11,814 nucleotides of DNA, taken from NCBI GenBank assembly GCA_050742255.1, contig JBOGHU010000031.1:1-11814 (forward strand), written 5' to 3'. Positions 5,495 through 11,688 of the stretch are shown one piece after another. A program made the position numbers and the translations under genes. The notes beneath the pieces are model-generated. The model saw only the letters and a program-made list of their open reading frames with translations, had not been told where the DNA came from and ran no database searches. This DNA is from JBOGHU01 sp050742255. Lineage in GTDB: Bacteria > Actinomycetota > Acidimicrobiia > Acidimicrobiales > CADCSY01. The stretch's first letter is position 1, and every line of letters begins with the position of its first letter.

Positions 5495-6337
5495 TCATCT
5501 GCTGCGATGCGCTGCCGATCCGGGACGGCGGGGCCACCCGCCGGTCCGGGCGTCCCCGGCGAGGCGTCGAGCCAGGGCGGCCAGCGACCGGACCCAGGCC
5601 AACCGGGCCTGGGGGGGAGCCACGGTCTGGCCCGCCGCCACCACGTCCCCGGCGGGCCCGCCGGCCTCCGCCGCGCCCGTGGCCCAGTCGACCACGTCCT
5701 CTCTCAGATCGGCCGCCGTGGCCACCGCTCGCCGTCCCCGCGCCAACGGCCCGCCCAGGCCCCGCAGCACCGCGTCGCGCTCCTGGCGCTCGCTCTGGGG
5801 CCCCGATGCCCCGACGGGGACCAGGTGCACCCGGGGCGGGCCGCCACCGAGGAGCAGGGCCGGATCGAGATAGCGCCCCCCGGCCCGGGCACCGAGGTGG
5901 AAGCGGGGGCCGGCGGTGCCCACCTCCTGGCCCTGCCCCACCCCGTCGCCCCGGCGCACGGTGATCGACGCCAAGAAGGAGTAGCTGGTGCGGATGCCGT
6001 CGCCGTGGAGGACGACGACATGCAGGCTGCCGCCGACCTGGCCCGCGAAGGTGACCCGCCCGGGAGCGGCGGCCCGCACCGCCTGGCCCGGCTCCGTGTC
6101 GTACTCGAGGCCGCGGTTCCCCGACCCGAAGGGGGTGGCCGGCGGCCGGAAGCGGTCAACGACTGGGGCGTCGACCGGCGGGGAGTACGACGCCGTGCCC
6201 GGGACGGGGGCGGCGGCCGTGCCAGGGGCGGCGGCCAGGAACAGCCCGGCGGCCAGGGCCGCGGCCGACCAGGGCCGGCCCCGTCCCCCACGAGATCGAA
6301 GATGCCGCAGTGGTGGGCGCCGCCACGGTGGGCGCAT
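5495..6337 (-). CDS. Secreted M23/LytM-domain protein with degenerate active site
   Basis: This 280-residue protein starts at ATG 6337 with GGGAGA upstream. An arginine-rich N-terminus and hydrophobic segment (about 22-39) followed by GTAAA-PV suggest a signal peptide cut near residue 43. The LytM fold spans about 60-165: FGSGNRGLEYDTEPGQAVRA, APGRVTFAGQVGG, SLHVVVLHGDGIRTSYSFLA, GDGVGQGQEVG, then FHLGARAGGRYLDPALL. Compared with active M23 endopeptidases, the first zinc His is N74 (NRGLE), the Asp is E78, the mid His of YxHL is F121, and HxH is R145-F-H147, so only H147 survives. It is therefore probably not a zinc peptidase; pseudo-LytM proteins can bind or regulate cell-wall enzymes. An M23 gene beside xerC and rpsB is the usual actinobacterial order. 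Confidence 0.87.
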   Translation of the reverse strand: MRPPWRRPPLRHLRSRGGRGRPWSAAALAAGLFLAAAPGTAAAPVPGTASYSPPVDAPVVDRFRPPATPFGSGNRGLEYDTEPGQAVRAAAPGRVTFAGQVGGSLHVVVLHGDGIRTSYSFLASITVRRGDGVGQGQEVGTAGPRFHLGARAGGRYLDPALLLGGGPPRVHLVPVGASGPQSERQERDAVLRGLGGPLARGRRAVATAADLREDVVDWATGAAEAGGPAGDVVAAGQTVAPPQARLAWVRSLAALARRLAGDARTGGWPRRPGSAAHRSR

Positions 6338-6415
6338 GGCACGTCTCCCTCGACCTCGGGGGTGGAGGGGGAAGTGGGCGGGGGCCTGCGGTCACCCGGC
6401 GGCGGCCCGGCCCGA

Positions 6416-7399
6416 TCACGGTACCCCGCGCCGGGTGGGAAGGGAAGGGCCGCTGGGGGGCCCCGGCTCTCGGTCGGCAGGGCTGGCGCGGGACCGGGGG
6501 TGCGAGGCCTCGTGCACAGCGCGCAGCCGCTCCTTGCTCACGTGGGTGTAGCGCTGGGTCGTGGCCAGGTCGGCGTGGCCGAGCAGCTCCTGGACCACCC
6601 GCAGGTTGGCGCCCCCGTCGAGGAGGTGGGTGGCGAAGGTGTGGCGCAGGGCATGGGGGTGGGTGGGGGTCGGGGCCCGACGCTCGAGGATCCGGCGCAC
6701 GTCGCGCGGTCCTAGCTGGCGGCCCCGGCGGTTCAGGAACAGCGCCTGGGGCGGCGACTCCTCGGTCACCAGGCCGGAGCGGCCACCCTCCAGCCAGCCC
6801 CGCACCGCCTCGACGGCGGGGATGCTCACCGGCACCTGGCGCTGCTTGGCGCCCTTCCCCCACACCGTGACGGACCGGCGGTCCAGGGCGACGTCGCCGA
6901 GACGGAGCCCGCACAGCTCGGCCACCCGCAGGCCGCTGCCGTAGAGGAGCTCCAGCACCGCATCGTCGCGCAGCCGCACCGCCTCGGGGTCGGCGTCGAC
7001 CGCCGCAGGCGGCTCGTCGAGCAGCACGTCCAGCTCCTCGGCCCGCAGCACACGGGGCAGGCGCCCGGGGCCGGCGGGCGTCGAGAGCCCGGCGGTGGGG
7101 TCGGCGGCCAGGCGCCCGTCCCGCACCAGCCAGCCGAAGTACCGCCGGAGGGCCGAGGCCTTGCGGGCGATCGTCTGACGGGCGTAGCGGCGGGTCCCGA
7201 GGTAGGCCAGGTACCGCCGCAGGATGCGGCGGTCGACGGCCTCGGGCCCATCCACGTGGCCCCGCTCGGTCCAGGTCACGAAGGCGTCGAGGTCCTGGCG
7301 GTAGGCCCGGGCCGTGCTGGGCGCTACCGACGTCAGCGAGCGACCGAACCCGTCGAGGTCCCAGCCCATGGGCGCCACGGTAGCGGCCGCGGTTGTCAC
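6416..7399 (-). CDS. xerC: Tyrosine recombinase of the XerC/XerD type
   Basis: This is a site-specific recombinase that likely resolves chromosome dimers at dif. It has an N-terminal SAM-like DNA-binding domain (FGRSLTSVAPSTARAYRQDL to about residue 95) and a C-terminal catalytic domain. Numbered from GTG 7399, the catalytic set is R158 (GSGLRVAELCGL), K182 (WGKGAKQRQVPV), H249 and R252 (HALRHTFATHLL), H275 (LGHADLATTQRYTHV) and nucleophile Y284, so it looks fully active. The GTG at 7399 overlaps the dprA stop as GTGA and gives 327 residues; ATG 7369 (317 residues) is the alternative, and neither has a good Shine-Dalgarno sequence. The C-terminal 30 residues are a proline/serine-rich tail. 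Operon position after dprA matches actinobacterial xerC, so chromosomal housekeeping is more likely than a mobile-element integrase. Confidence 0.93.
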   Translation of the reverse strand: MTTAAATVAPMGWDLDGFGRSLTSVAPSTARAYRQDLDAFVTWTERGHVDGPEAVDRRILRRYLAYLGTRRYARQTIARKASALRRYFGWLVRDGRLAADPTAGLSTPAGPGRLPRVLRAEELDVLLDEPPAAVDADPEAVRLRDDAVLELLYGSGLRVAELCGLRLGDVALDRRSVTVWGKGAKQRQVPVSIPAVEAVRGWLEGGRSGLVTEESPPQALFLNRRGRQLGPRDVRRILERRAPTPTHPHALRHTFATHLLDGGANLRVVQELLGHADLATTQRYTHVSKERLRAVHEASHPRSRASPADREPGPPSGPSLPTRRGVP

Positions 7400-8556
7400 G
7401 AGCGGGATGGCCCGGTCCGCTCGGGCGGGCCCGTGTGGGACGGGCCGGTCCGCTGGTACCAAGCGCCGTGCTGGACCAGCCAGCCCCCACCGGCCAGGCG
7501 GGCCAGGTGCACGGCCACGGGCCCGGGGGATTGGCCCAGACGCTCGGCCACCTGGTCGAGAGTGGCCGGCTCCCATCCCACCGCGGCCAGCACCCCGGCC
7601 GCCCCGTCGCTCGGTGGTGGCCGGGGATCGGGCGGCCGGCGGGCAGCGGCGGCGCAGTCGAGACCCAGGGCCACGAGGACGTCGGCGGCGTCCCGCACCG
7701 GCGGGCAGCCGGCGGCGAGCAGATCGTTGGTGCCTGCCGACGCCGGGCTCCGCACCGGGCCCGGCACCGCCATCACCGGCCGGCCGCGATCGGCGGCGGC
7801 GTCCACGGTGTGGAGGGAGCCACCCCGGGAATGGCTCTCGACGATGACGACCACGTCGGACAGGGCGGCGATGACCCGGTTGCGGGCGGGGAACCGCCAG
7901 CGGTCGGGCCGGGTGCCCAGGGGGTACTCGGAGATGACCGCCCCCACCGCCGCCACCTGGGCCCAGAGCTGAGCGTGACGCCGCGGGTAGACCACGTCCA
8001 GTCCGGTGCCCACCACTGCCACCGGGGGCACGGCGCCGGCGGCCAGGCCGCCGGCGTGGGCGGCGCCATCGATGCCCAGGGCCAGCCCCGACACCACGCA
8101 CGCCCCGGCCGCGGCCAGGTCGTGGCCCAGCTCCCGTGCCACCAGCCGCCCGGCGTGGGTGCACCGCCGGGTGCCCACCACCGCCACCCGGGGGCGCCCC
8201 AGGGCAGCCAGGTCCCCGGCCCAGAAGAGGACGGCCGGCGGCTCGGGGTCGTCGATCAGCGCCTCGGGGAAGGCGTCCCCGCCCCGGCTGGCCACCCCGA
8301 TCCCGGCCCGGCGGTGCGCCGACCAGGTGACGGCCACGTCGGTCCGGGACGCCTCGGCCCGCCACCGCCGGGTCACCCCCGGGTGGAGGGTGGGGGGGGC
8401 GGCCCCCTGTGGATCGTGGTGGGCGGTGCCGGCGGCGACCCGGCGCCAGGCCTCCTCAGGGCCCCACCGGTCCAACAGCACGCCCAGCCGGGCCGGCCCC
8501 ATCCCCGACAACCCGGCCAGGGCGGCCACCCACGCCTCAGGCGGCAGGCTGGTCAT
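7396..8556 (-). CDS. dprA: DNA-processing protein DprA (Smf)
   Basis: DprA binds incoming single-stranded DNA and loads RecA during natural transformation. The 386-residue protein has an N-terminal SAM/helix-hairpin part (about 1-80) and the Rossmann core: RVAVVGTRRCTHAGRLVARE at 123-142, VVSGLALGIDGAAHAGGLAA at 154-173, GTGLDVVYPRRHAQLW at 183-198, ISEYPLGTRPDRWRFPARNR at 208-227, then the ALSDVVVIVES and SRGGSLHT segments and VPGPVRSPASAGTNDLL at 264-280. A C-terminal winged-helix domain (DML1-like, about 318-368) ends in WLVQHGAWYQR. The last 17 residues are a low-complexity TGP repeat. ATG 8556 overlaps the yifB stop as ATGA, indicating coupling. Many non-competent actinobacteria keep this gene, so competence is not proven. 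Confidence 0.96.
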   Translation of the reverse strand: MTSLPPEAWVAALAGLSGMGPARLGVLLDRWGPEEAWRRVAAGTAHHDPQGAAPPTLHPGVTRRWRAEASRTDVAVTWSAHRRAGIGVASRGGDAFPEALIDDPEPPAVLFWAGDLAALGRPRVAVVGTRRCTHAGRLVARELGHDLAAAGACVVSGLALGIDGAAHAGGLAAGAVPPVAVVGTGLDVVYPRRHAQLWAQVAAVGAVISEYPLGTRPDRWRFPARNRVIAALSDVVVIVESHSRGGSLHTVDAAADRGRPVMAVPGPVRSPASAGTNDLLAAGCPPVRDAADVLVALGLDCAAAARRPPDPRPPPSDGAAGVLAAVGWEPATLDQVAERLGQSPGPVAVHLARLAGGGWLVQHGAWYQRTGPSHTGPPERTGPSRS

Positions 8557-10064
8557 GCCTGGCCCCCCGGGCCCACCGGCCCGGCCCGGAGCTGGAGGGC
8601 CAGGCAGATCTCCTCCTCGCCCACCGGCCCCTCGTGGCCGGACAGGTCGGCCACGGTGAGGGCCACCCGCCGCACCCGGTGCAGGCCCCGGGCGCTGAGG
8701 GCGCCGGTCCGCAGGGCGTGGGCCAGCAGCGCCTTGGCCCCACCCCCGAGCGGCGCCACGTCGTCGAACCGGGCGGCAGGCAGCTCGGAGTTGGTGCCCA
8801 CCCCCCGCGCCTGGGCCCGCCGTCGGGCGGCCGCCACCCGGGCCGCCACCTGGGCCGAGCACTCCCCCCCCGACCCGGCGAGCAGGTCGGCGGGTTCGGG
8901 CCGGGCCATCTCCAGTCGCAGGTCGAACCGGTCGAGCAGGGGTCCCGAGAGCCGGCGGCCGTAGCGGGCCCGGGCGGCCTCGGTGCACCGGCATGCCCCG
9001 GGGGGCCCGCCCTCGCCGCAGGGGCAGGGGTTGGTGGCGGCGACCAGGAGGAACCGGGCCGGGTAGGCGAGCGCCCCCCGGGCCCGGCACACCCGCACCA
9101 CCCCCTCCTCGAGAGGCTGGCGCAGGGCGTCGAGGACCGTGGCGGGGAACTCCCCCATCTCGTCGAGGAAGAGGACGCCGTTGTGGGCCAGGCTGATCTC
9201 GCCGGGCCGCATCCACGCCGTCCCCCCACCGATGAGGGAGACCGACGAGGCGCCGTGGTGGGGCGCCCGCAGCGGCGGGCGTCGGACCAGGCCTCCTGGT
9301 GGCAGGGCCAGCCCGGCCGCGGAGTGGACGCGGGTGGTCTCCAGCGCCTGGGTCCGCTCCAGGTCGGGGAGAAGGCCGGGGAGGCGGCGGGCCAGCATGG
9401 TCTTGCCCGCCCCTGGGGGCCCCACCAGGAGCAGGTGGTGCCCGCCCGCTGCCGCCAGCTCCAGGGCCAGGCGGGCCACGGGGTGGCCCCGGATCTCGGC
9501 CAGGTCGGTTTCGGGGTCCATCGACCCGTCGACCGCTTCGGGTGGCAGCTCGGGCCAGGGGGCTTCGCCCCGCAGGGAGGCGACCAGCTCGACCAGGGTT
9601 CGCACCCCCCGCACCCGGTGGCGGCCGACCAGGGTGGCCTCGGCGACGGACCCGGCGGGCACGACGGCCTCGGCCGTGTCGAGGGCATCGACCAGCGGCA
9701 CCCCGCCCTGGACCCGGCGCACCGAGCCGTCGAGGCCCAGCTCGCCCAGGAAGCCCCGCCCGGCCACGGTCTCCGCCGCCAGCTCACCGCAGGCCACCAG
9801 CACCCCGACGGCGATGGCCAGGTCGAGCCCCGGGCCGTTCTTGCGCACCCCCGAGGGAGCCAGGTTGACCGTCATCCTCCGCTGGGGCCAGGGGAGCCGG
9901 CTGGACAGCAGGGCGGCCCGCACCCGGTCCCGCGACTCCCGGCAGGCGGCGTCGGGCAGGCCCACCACCGTGAAGCCGGGCAGCCCGGCCGACACGTGGA
10001 CCTCGACCGACACGGGACGGCCCTCCACGCCCAACAGGGTGGCGGCGGGGACGGTGGCGAGCAC
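8553..10064 (-). CDS. yifB: YifB/ComM family AAA+ ATPase (Mg-chelatase-like helicase)
   Basis: ComM is a hexameric branch-migration helicase that widens integrated DNA tracts in transformation. The 503-residue protein begins at GTG 10064 with GAGAGGAG about 5 bases upstream, giving the canonical N-terminus VLATVPAATLLGVEGRPVSV. Domains in order: an N-terminal S5-like fold with GLPGFTVVGLPDAACRESRD at 27-46 and VNLAPSGVRKNGPGLDLAIA at 66-85; an AAA+ core with Walker A GPPGAGKT at 215-222, RAPHHGAS at 266-273, Walker B GVLFLDEM at 296-303 and an arginine in GPLLDRFDL (R379); and a helical C-terminus. Four cysteines in NPCPCG and CRC (C347, C349, C358, C360) are the usual inserted cysteine cluster. 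It heads the yifB-dprA-xerC run; yraN, its common upstream neighbour, is absent. Confidence 0.96.
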   Translation of the reverse strand: MLATVPAATLLGVEGRPVSVEVHVSAGLPGFTVVGLPDAACRESRDRVRAALLSSRLPWPQRRMTVNLAPSGVRKNGPGLDLAIAVGVLVACGELAAETVAGRGFLGELGLDGSVRRVQGGVPLVDALDTAEAVVPAGSVAEATLVGRHRVRGVRTLVELVASLRGEAPWPELPPEAVDGSMDPETDLAEIRGHPVARLALELAAAGGHHLLLVGPPGAGKTMLARRLPGLLPDLERTQALETTRVHSAAGLALPPGGLVRRPPLRAPHHGASSVSLIGGGTAWMRPGEISLAHNGVLFLDEMGEFPATVLDALRQPLEEGVVRVCRARGALAYPARFLLVAATNPCPCGEGGPPGACRCTEAARARYGRRLSGPLLDRFDLRLEMARPEPADLLAGSGGECSAQVAARVAAARRRAQARGVGTNSELPAARFDDVAPLGGGAKALLAHALRTGALSARGLHRVRRVALTVADLSGHEGPVGEEEICLALQLRAGPVGPGGQA

Positions 10065-10241
10065 GGGGCGCTCCTCTCGGGCAGGCATCGGTCGGAGAGG
10101 AGGGCCGGGCGCCGGCCCCTCGAGCGTCTGCAGCATCGTAGAGGGGGGTGGTGACACTCCGCTCACGGCCCCACCGCCACAGCCGCTCGGCGTAGTCTCG
10201 GGGGCTGTCGGGAGCCTTGCGACACGAGATGGGGGTCCGGG
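10065..10241. promoter_or_regulatory. Divergent promoter region between yifB and the cupin gene
   Basis: These 177 bases separate two gene starts facing away from each other, so they must hold both promoters. For yifB, the minus strand reads TACGAT at 10135-10140, a good -10, giving a leader of about 65 nt; no clear -35 is seen. In that leader GGGCCGG at 10102-10108 pairs with CCGGCCC at 10112-10118 around a 3-base loop, a strong GC hairpin. For the cupin, TAGTCT at about 10193-10198 on the plus strand is a weak -10 candidate. No coding is supported. Confidence 0.35.
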
Positions 10242-10733
10242 ATGAAGCCGTACACGCTCGGCCGCGACCAGGGCGAGCTGGTCTGGATGTTCGACGGGCT
10301 GGACACGATCAAGGCCGACGCCGATCAGACCGGCGGCGGCTTCACGGTTGTGGAGTTCCACGACTTCGAGGGCTCCACCGTCCCGCTCCACGTCAATGAC
10401 CGGTGGGACAGGGGCTTCTACATCCTCGACGGCCAGTACACCTTCGTGATCGGGGACGACGCGCGGGCGGCCTCGCCCGGAACATGGATCTTCGTGCCAC
10501 GGGAGACTCCCCACGCGTGGCGATGCGACTCGCCCGAGGGACGCCTCCTCAACTTGACCGTGCCCGGAGGTCTCGAGAGCTTCTACCGCCAGGCGGGAGA
10601 GAGCGTGGCAGATCCCCGACGGCTCCCGCCCAAGAGGGAACCCGACGTGGAAGCGCTTTCGAGCACCGCGGCACGGTACGGCATCGCGATCATCGGACCG
10701 CCACCGGACCTCCGGCCACCCCGAACCGGCTGA
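10242..10733 (+). CDS. Small single-domain cupin protein
   Basis: The 163-residue protein holds one cupin barrel at about 35-110. Motif 1 reads VPLHVNDRWDRGFYILDGQY (47-66) and motif 2 reads SPGTWIFVPRETPHAWRC (78-95). Of the usual metal ligands (HxH, E, H), H50 and H91 remain, the second His is N52 and the Glu position is D56/R57, so metal binding and enzyme activity are uncertain. Residues 1-34 form a non-barrel lead-in and 111-163 a mixed tail with no domain I recognise. The start ATG 10242 has only a poor G-rich ribosome site. One 60-base stretch (10381-10440) has 37 G/C, lower than the core genes around it. Family members range from sugar and quercetin-type dioxygenases to binding proteins, and no substrate can be named. 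It is divergent from yifB. Confidence 0.82.
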   Translation: MKPYTLGRDQGELVWMFDGLDTIKADADQTGGGFTVVEFHDFEGSTVPLHVNDRWDRGFYILDGQYTFVIGDDARAASPGTWIFVPRETPHAWRCDSPEGRLLNLTVPGGLESFYRQAGESVADPRRLPPKREPDVEALSSTAARYGIAIIGPPPDLRPPRTG

Positions 10734-10792
10734 CCCGGTCCCGACCCTCGAAGAGGCTGCGGGCCGCCCGCCTGGCCGCCGGTGCGGGGAGA

Positions 10793-10814
10793 GGCGGTCG
10801 GGGGGCCCACCGCC
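10793..10814 (+). terminator. Strong hairpin between cupin gene and rpiB
   Basis: GGCGGT (10793-10798) and GGG (10800-10802) pair with CCC (10806-10808) and ACCGCC (10809-10814). This makes a 9-base-pair stem with one bulged C and a GGG loop. No T tract follows, so it is only a possible terminator for the cupin transcript, and it lies upstream of the likely rpiB promoter. Confidence 0.4.
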
Positions 10815-10841
10815 GGCCTGAGGTCCTCCCCGCCGGGATGT

Positions 10842-10847
10842 CAGAAT
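10842..10847 (+). promoter_or_regulatory. Putative -10 element of rpiB (leaderless start)
   Basis: CAGAAT sits 6 bases before the rpiB ATG, matching TANNNT in five of six positions if TAGAAT is taken as the ideal. A weak CTGAGG lies 18 bases upstream in the -35 position. No Shine-Dalgarno sequence precedes the ATG. Together these suggest transcription starting at or beside the A of the start codon, a common actinobacterial arrangement. Confidence 0.35.
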
Positions 10848-10853
10848 GCCGCC

Positions 10854-11309
10854 ATGAGGATCGCCCTTGCCGCCGACCATGCCGGCTTCCGCCTCAAGCA
10901 GGCGGTGGCCGCCCACCTCACCCAGCAGGGCCACGACGTGGACGACCTGGGCACCGACAGCGAGGAGTCGGTCGACTACCCGCCCTTCTGCGCCGCCGCC
11001 GGCAGGGCGGTGGTCCGTGGCGACGCCGACGTGGGAATCGTGATGGGGGGCAGCGGCCAGGGGGAGGCCATCGCCGCCAACAAGGTCCACGGCGTTCGGG
11101 CCGCCCTCTGCGCCGACGAGTTCACCGCCCGTCTGGCCCGCCTCCACAACGATGCCAACGTGCTCTCCCTGGGCGCCCGGATCCTGGCCGAGCCCCTGGC
11201 CTTGGCCGTGGTCGACGTCTTCCTCTCCACTGCCTTCGAGGGGGGCCGCCACCTGGCCCGCCTGGAGGGGGTCACCGCCATCGAGCAGGAGGAGTGCCAG
11301 GACGGGTGA
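10854..11309 (+). CDS. rpiB: Ribose-5-phosphate isomerase B, actinobacterial type
   Basis: RpiB interconverts ribose 5-phosphate and ribulose 5-phosphate in the pentose phosphate pathway. The 151-residue protein begins MRIALAADHAGFRLK, the family N-terminus with D8 and H9. It continues with VDYPPFC at 40-46, GIVMGGSGQGEAIAANKVHG at 61-80, VRAALCADEF at 81-90, and RLHNDANVLSLGARI at 96-110. E. coli-type enzymes have a catalytic Cys in CGTG; here the motif is GGSG, with S67 and E71. This matches the mycobacterial subtype, which uses a Glu as base. Allose-6-phosphate isomerase is a related possibility but less likely. The ATG at 10854 is chosen over upstream codons because the conserved beta strand begins immediately. 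Confidence 0.95.
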   Translation: MRIALAADHAGFRLKQAVAAHLTQQGHDVDDLGTDSEESVDYPPFCAAAGRAVVRGDADVGIVMGGSGQGEAIAANKVHGVRAALCADEFTARLARLHNDANVLSLGARILAEPLALAVVDVFLSTAFEGGRHLARLEGVTAIEQEECQDG

Positions 11310-11328
11310 CCGCGGCCCATACTGAGGC

Positions 11329-11442
11329 ATGGGCTTCAACCCGTTCCGGCCCCGGCGGCGCTCCCCCGCCGACTACCTGTTCGTGGCCGCCGGGCTGGCC
11401 CTCACCCTGGCGCTGGTGCTGTGGGCGGCGGGTGTCCTCTGA
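11329..11442 (+). CDS. Small single-pass membrane protein (37 residues)
   Basis: This frame, just after rpiB, encodes a basic N-terminus MGFNPFRPRRRSPADY and one hydrophobic segment of about 20 residues (LFVAAGLALTLALVLWAAGV, 17-36), then stops. The positive-inside rule puts the N-terminus in the cytoplasm. Codons keep high GC in the third position. CATACT at 11318-11323 lies 5 bases before the ATG and could be a -10 for a leaderless transcript, with GTGCCA at 11294-11299 as a weak -35; there is no good ribosome site. The start of the next gene overlaps its end by 11 bases. I recall similar MGFNPFR-type miniproteins in related actinobacteria, but that is memory, not a search. Its function is unknown. 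Confidence 0.65.
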   Translation: MGFNPFRPRRRSPADYLFVAAGLALTLALVLWAAGVL

Positions 11443-11644
11443 CCTCTGGGCCGACGAGGGCGTCGAGGTCCGCCCCGTCCACCCCGTCGCCGCCACCAGG
11501 CGGTACCGCTGCCCGGGGTGCAACCAGGAGATCAGGCCCGGGACCGGCCACCTCGTCGCCGTCCCCCTCGACGCGCCCGACCTGCGCCGCCACTGGCACC
11601 ACCCCTGCTGGCACATGCGCTACCGCCGCCGCCCGGGCCCCTGA
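11432..11644 (+). CDS. Small zinc-ribbon-like protein (CPGC...HWHxxCW family)
   Basis: The 70-residue product starts at GTG 11432, inside the end of the small membrane-protein gene. The order of conserved residues is YRCPGCNQEIRPGTGHLVAV (25-44), then LRRHWHHPCWHMR (51-63). C27, C30, H40, H54, H56 and C59 could form one zinc site. The same pattern, CPGCxxxIxPGxxHxVxxP followed by RHWHxxCW, occurs in small conserved actinobacterial proteins whose database names (such as ATP/GTP-binding protein) are not supported by any nucleotide motif here. The arginine-rich C-terminus may touch nucleic acid. The start is uncertain because its ribosome site is weak, though translational coupling to the upstream gene is plausible. 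The function is unknown. Confidence 0.75.
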   Translation: MSSDLWADEGVEVRPVHPVAATRRYRCPGCNQEIRPGTGHLVAVPLDAPDLRRHWHHPCWHMRYRRRPGP

Positions 11645-11647
11645 GCC

Positions 11648-11666
11648 GGGGCGGGCCCGCCGCCCC
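11648..11666. terminator. GC-rich hairpin between convergent genes
   Basis: GGGGCGG (11648-11654) pairs perfectly with CCGCCCC (11660-11666) around a 5-base loop; the core GGCGGGCCCGCC is also a 12-base palindrome. It lies 4 bases past the zinc-ribbon gene stop and about 20 bases past the stop of the convergent gene. No T tract is present on either strand. It could serve as a bidirectional terminator. Confidence 0.45.
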
Positions 11667-11688
11667 TCGGCCCGCCCGCCCACAGGTG

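Noticed and set aside
4081..5964. 627-codon plus-strand frame across the merB cassette and M23 gene
   Set aside because: It spans four genes on the opposite strand, has no recognisable domain, and turns into a proline/arginine low-complexity tail; a GC artefact.
6416..7399. XerC-like gene as the integrase of a mobile element
   Set aside because: It sits in the conserved yifB-dprA-xer-M23 order, with no attachment repeats or phage genes nearby.
7405..7450. Direct repeat CCGGTCCGCT near the dprA 3' end
   Set aside because: Two 10-base copies lie inside the coding tail and simply encode the repeated TGP residues; no sign of a regulatory or mobile role.
8409..10154. 581-codon plus-strand frame opposite dprA and yifB
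   Set aside because: It is antisense to two well-supported genes and rich in G, H, Q and P with no motif.
10065..11339. Minus-strand extension of the yifB frame upstream through the cupin and rpiB region
   Set aside because: yifB has its canonical N-terminus and a ribosome site at 10064; the extension is antisense to rpiB and the cupin gene.
10403..11431. Plus-strand frame upstream of and in frame with the zinc-ribbon protein
   Set aside because: It overlaps the cupin gene and rpiB out of frame and has shadow composition; only the part after GTG 11432 resembles a conserved protein.
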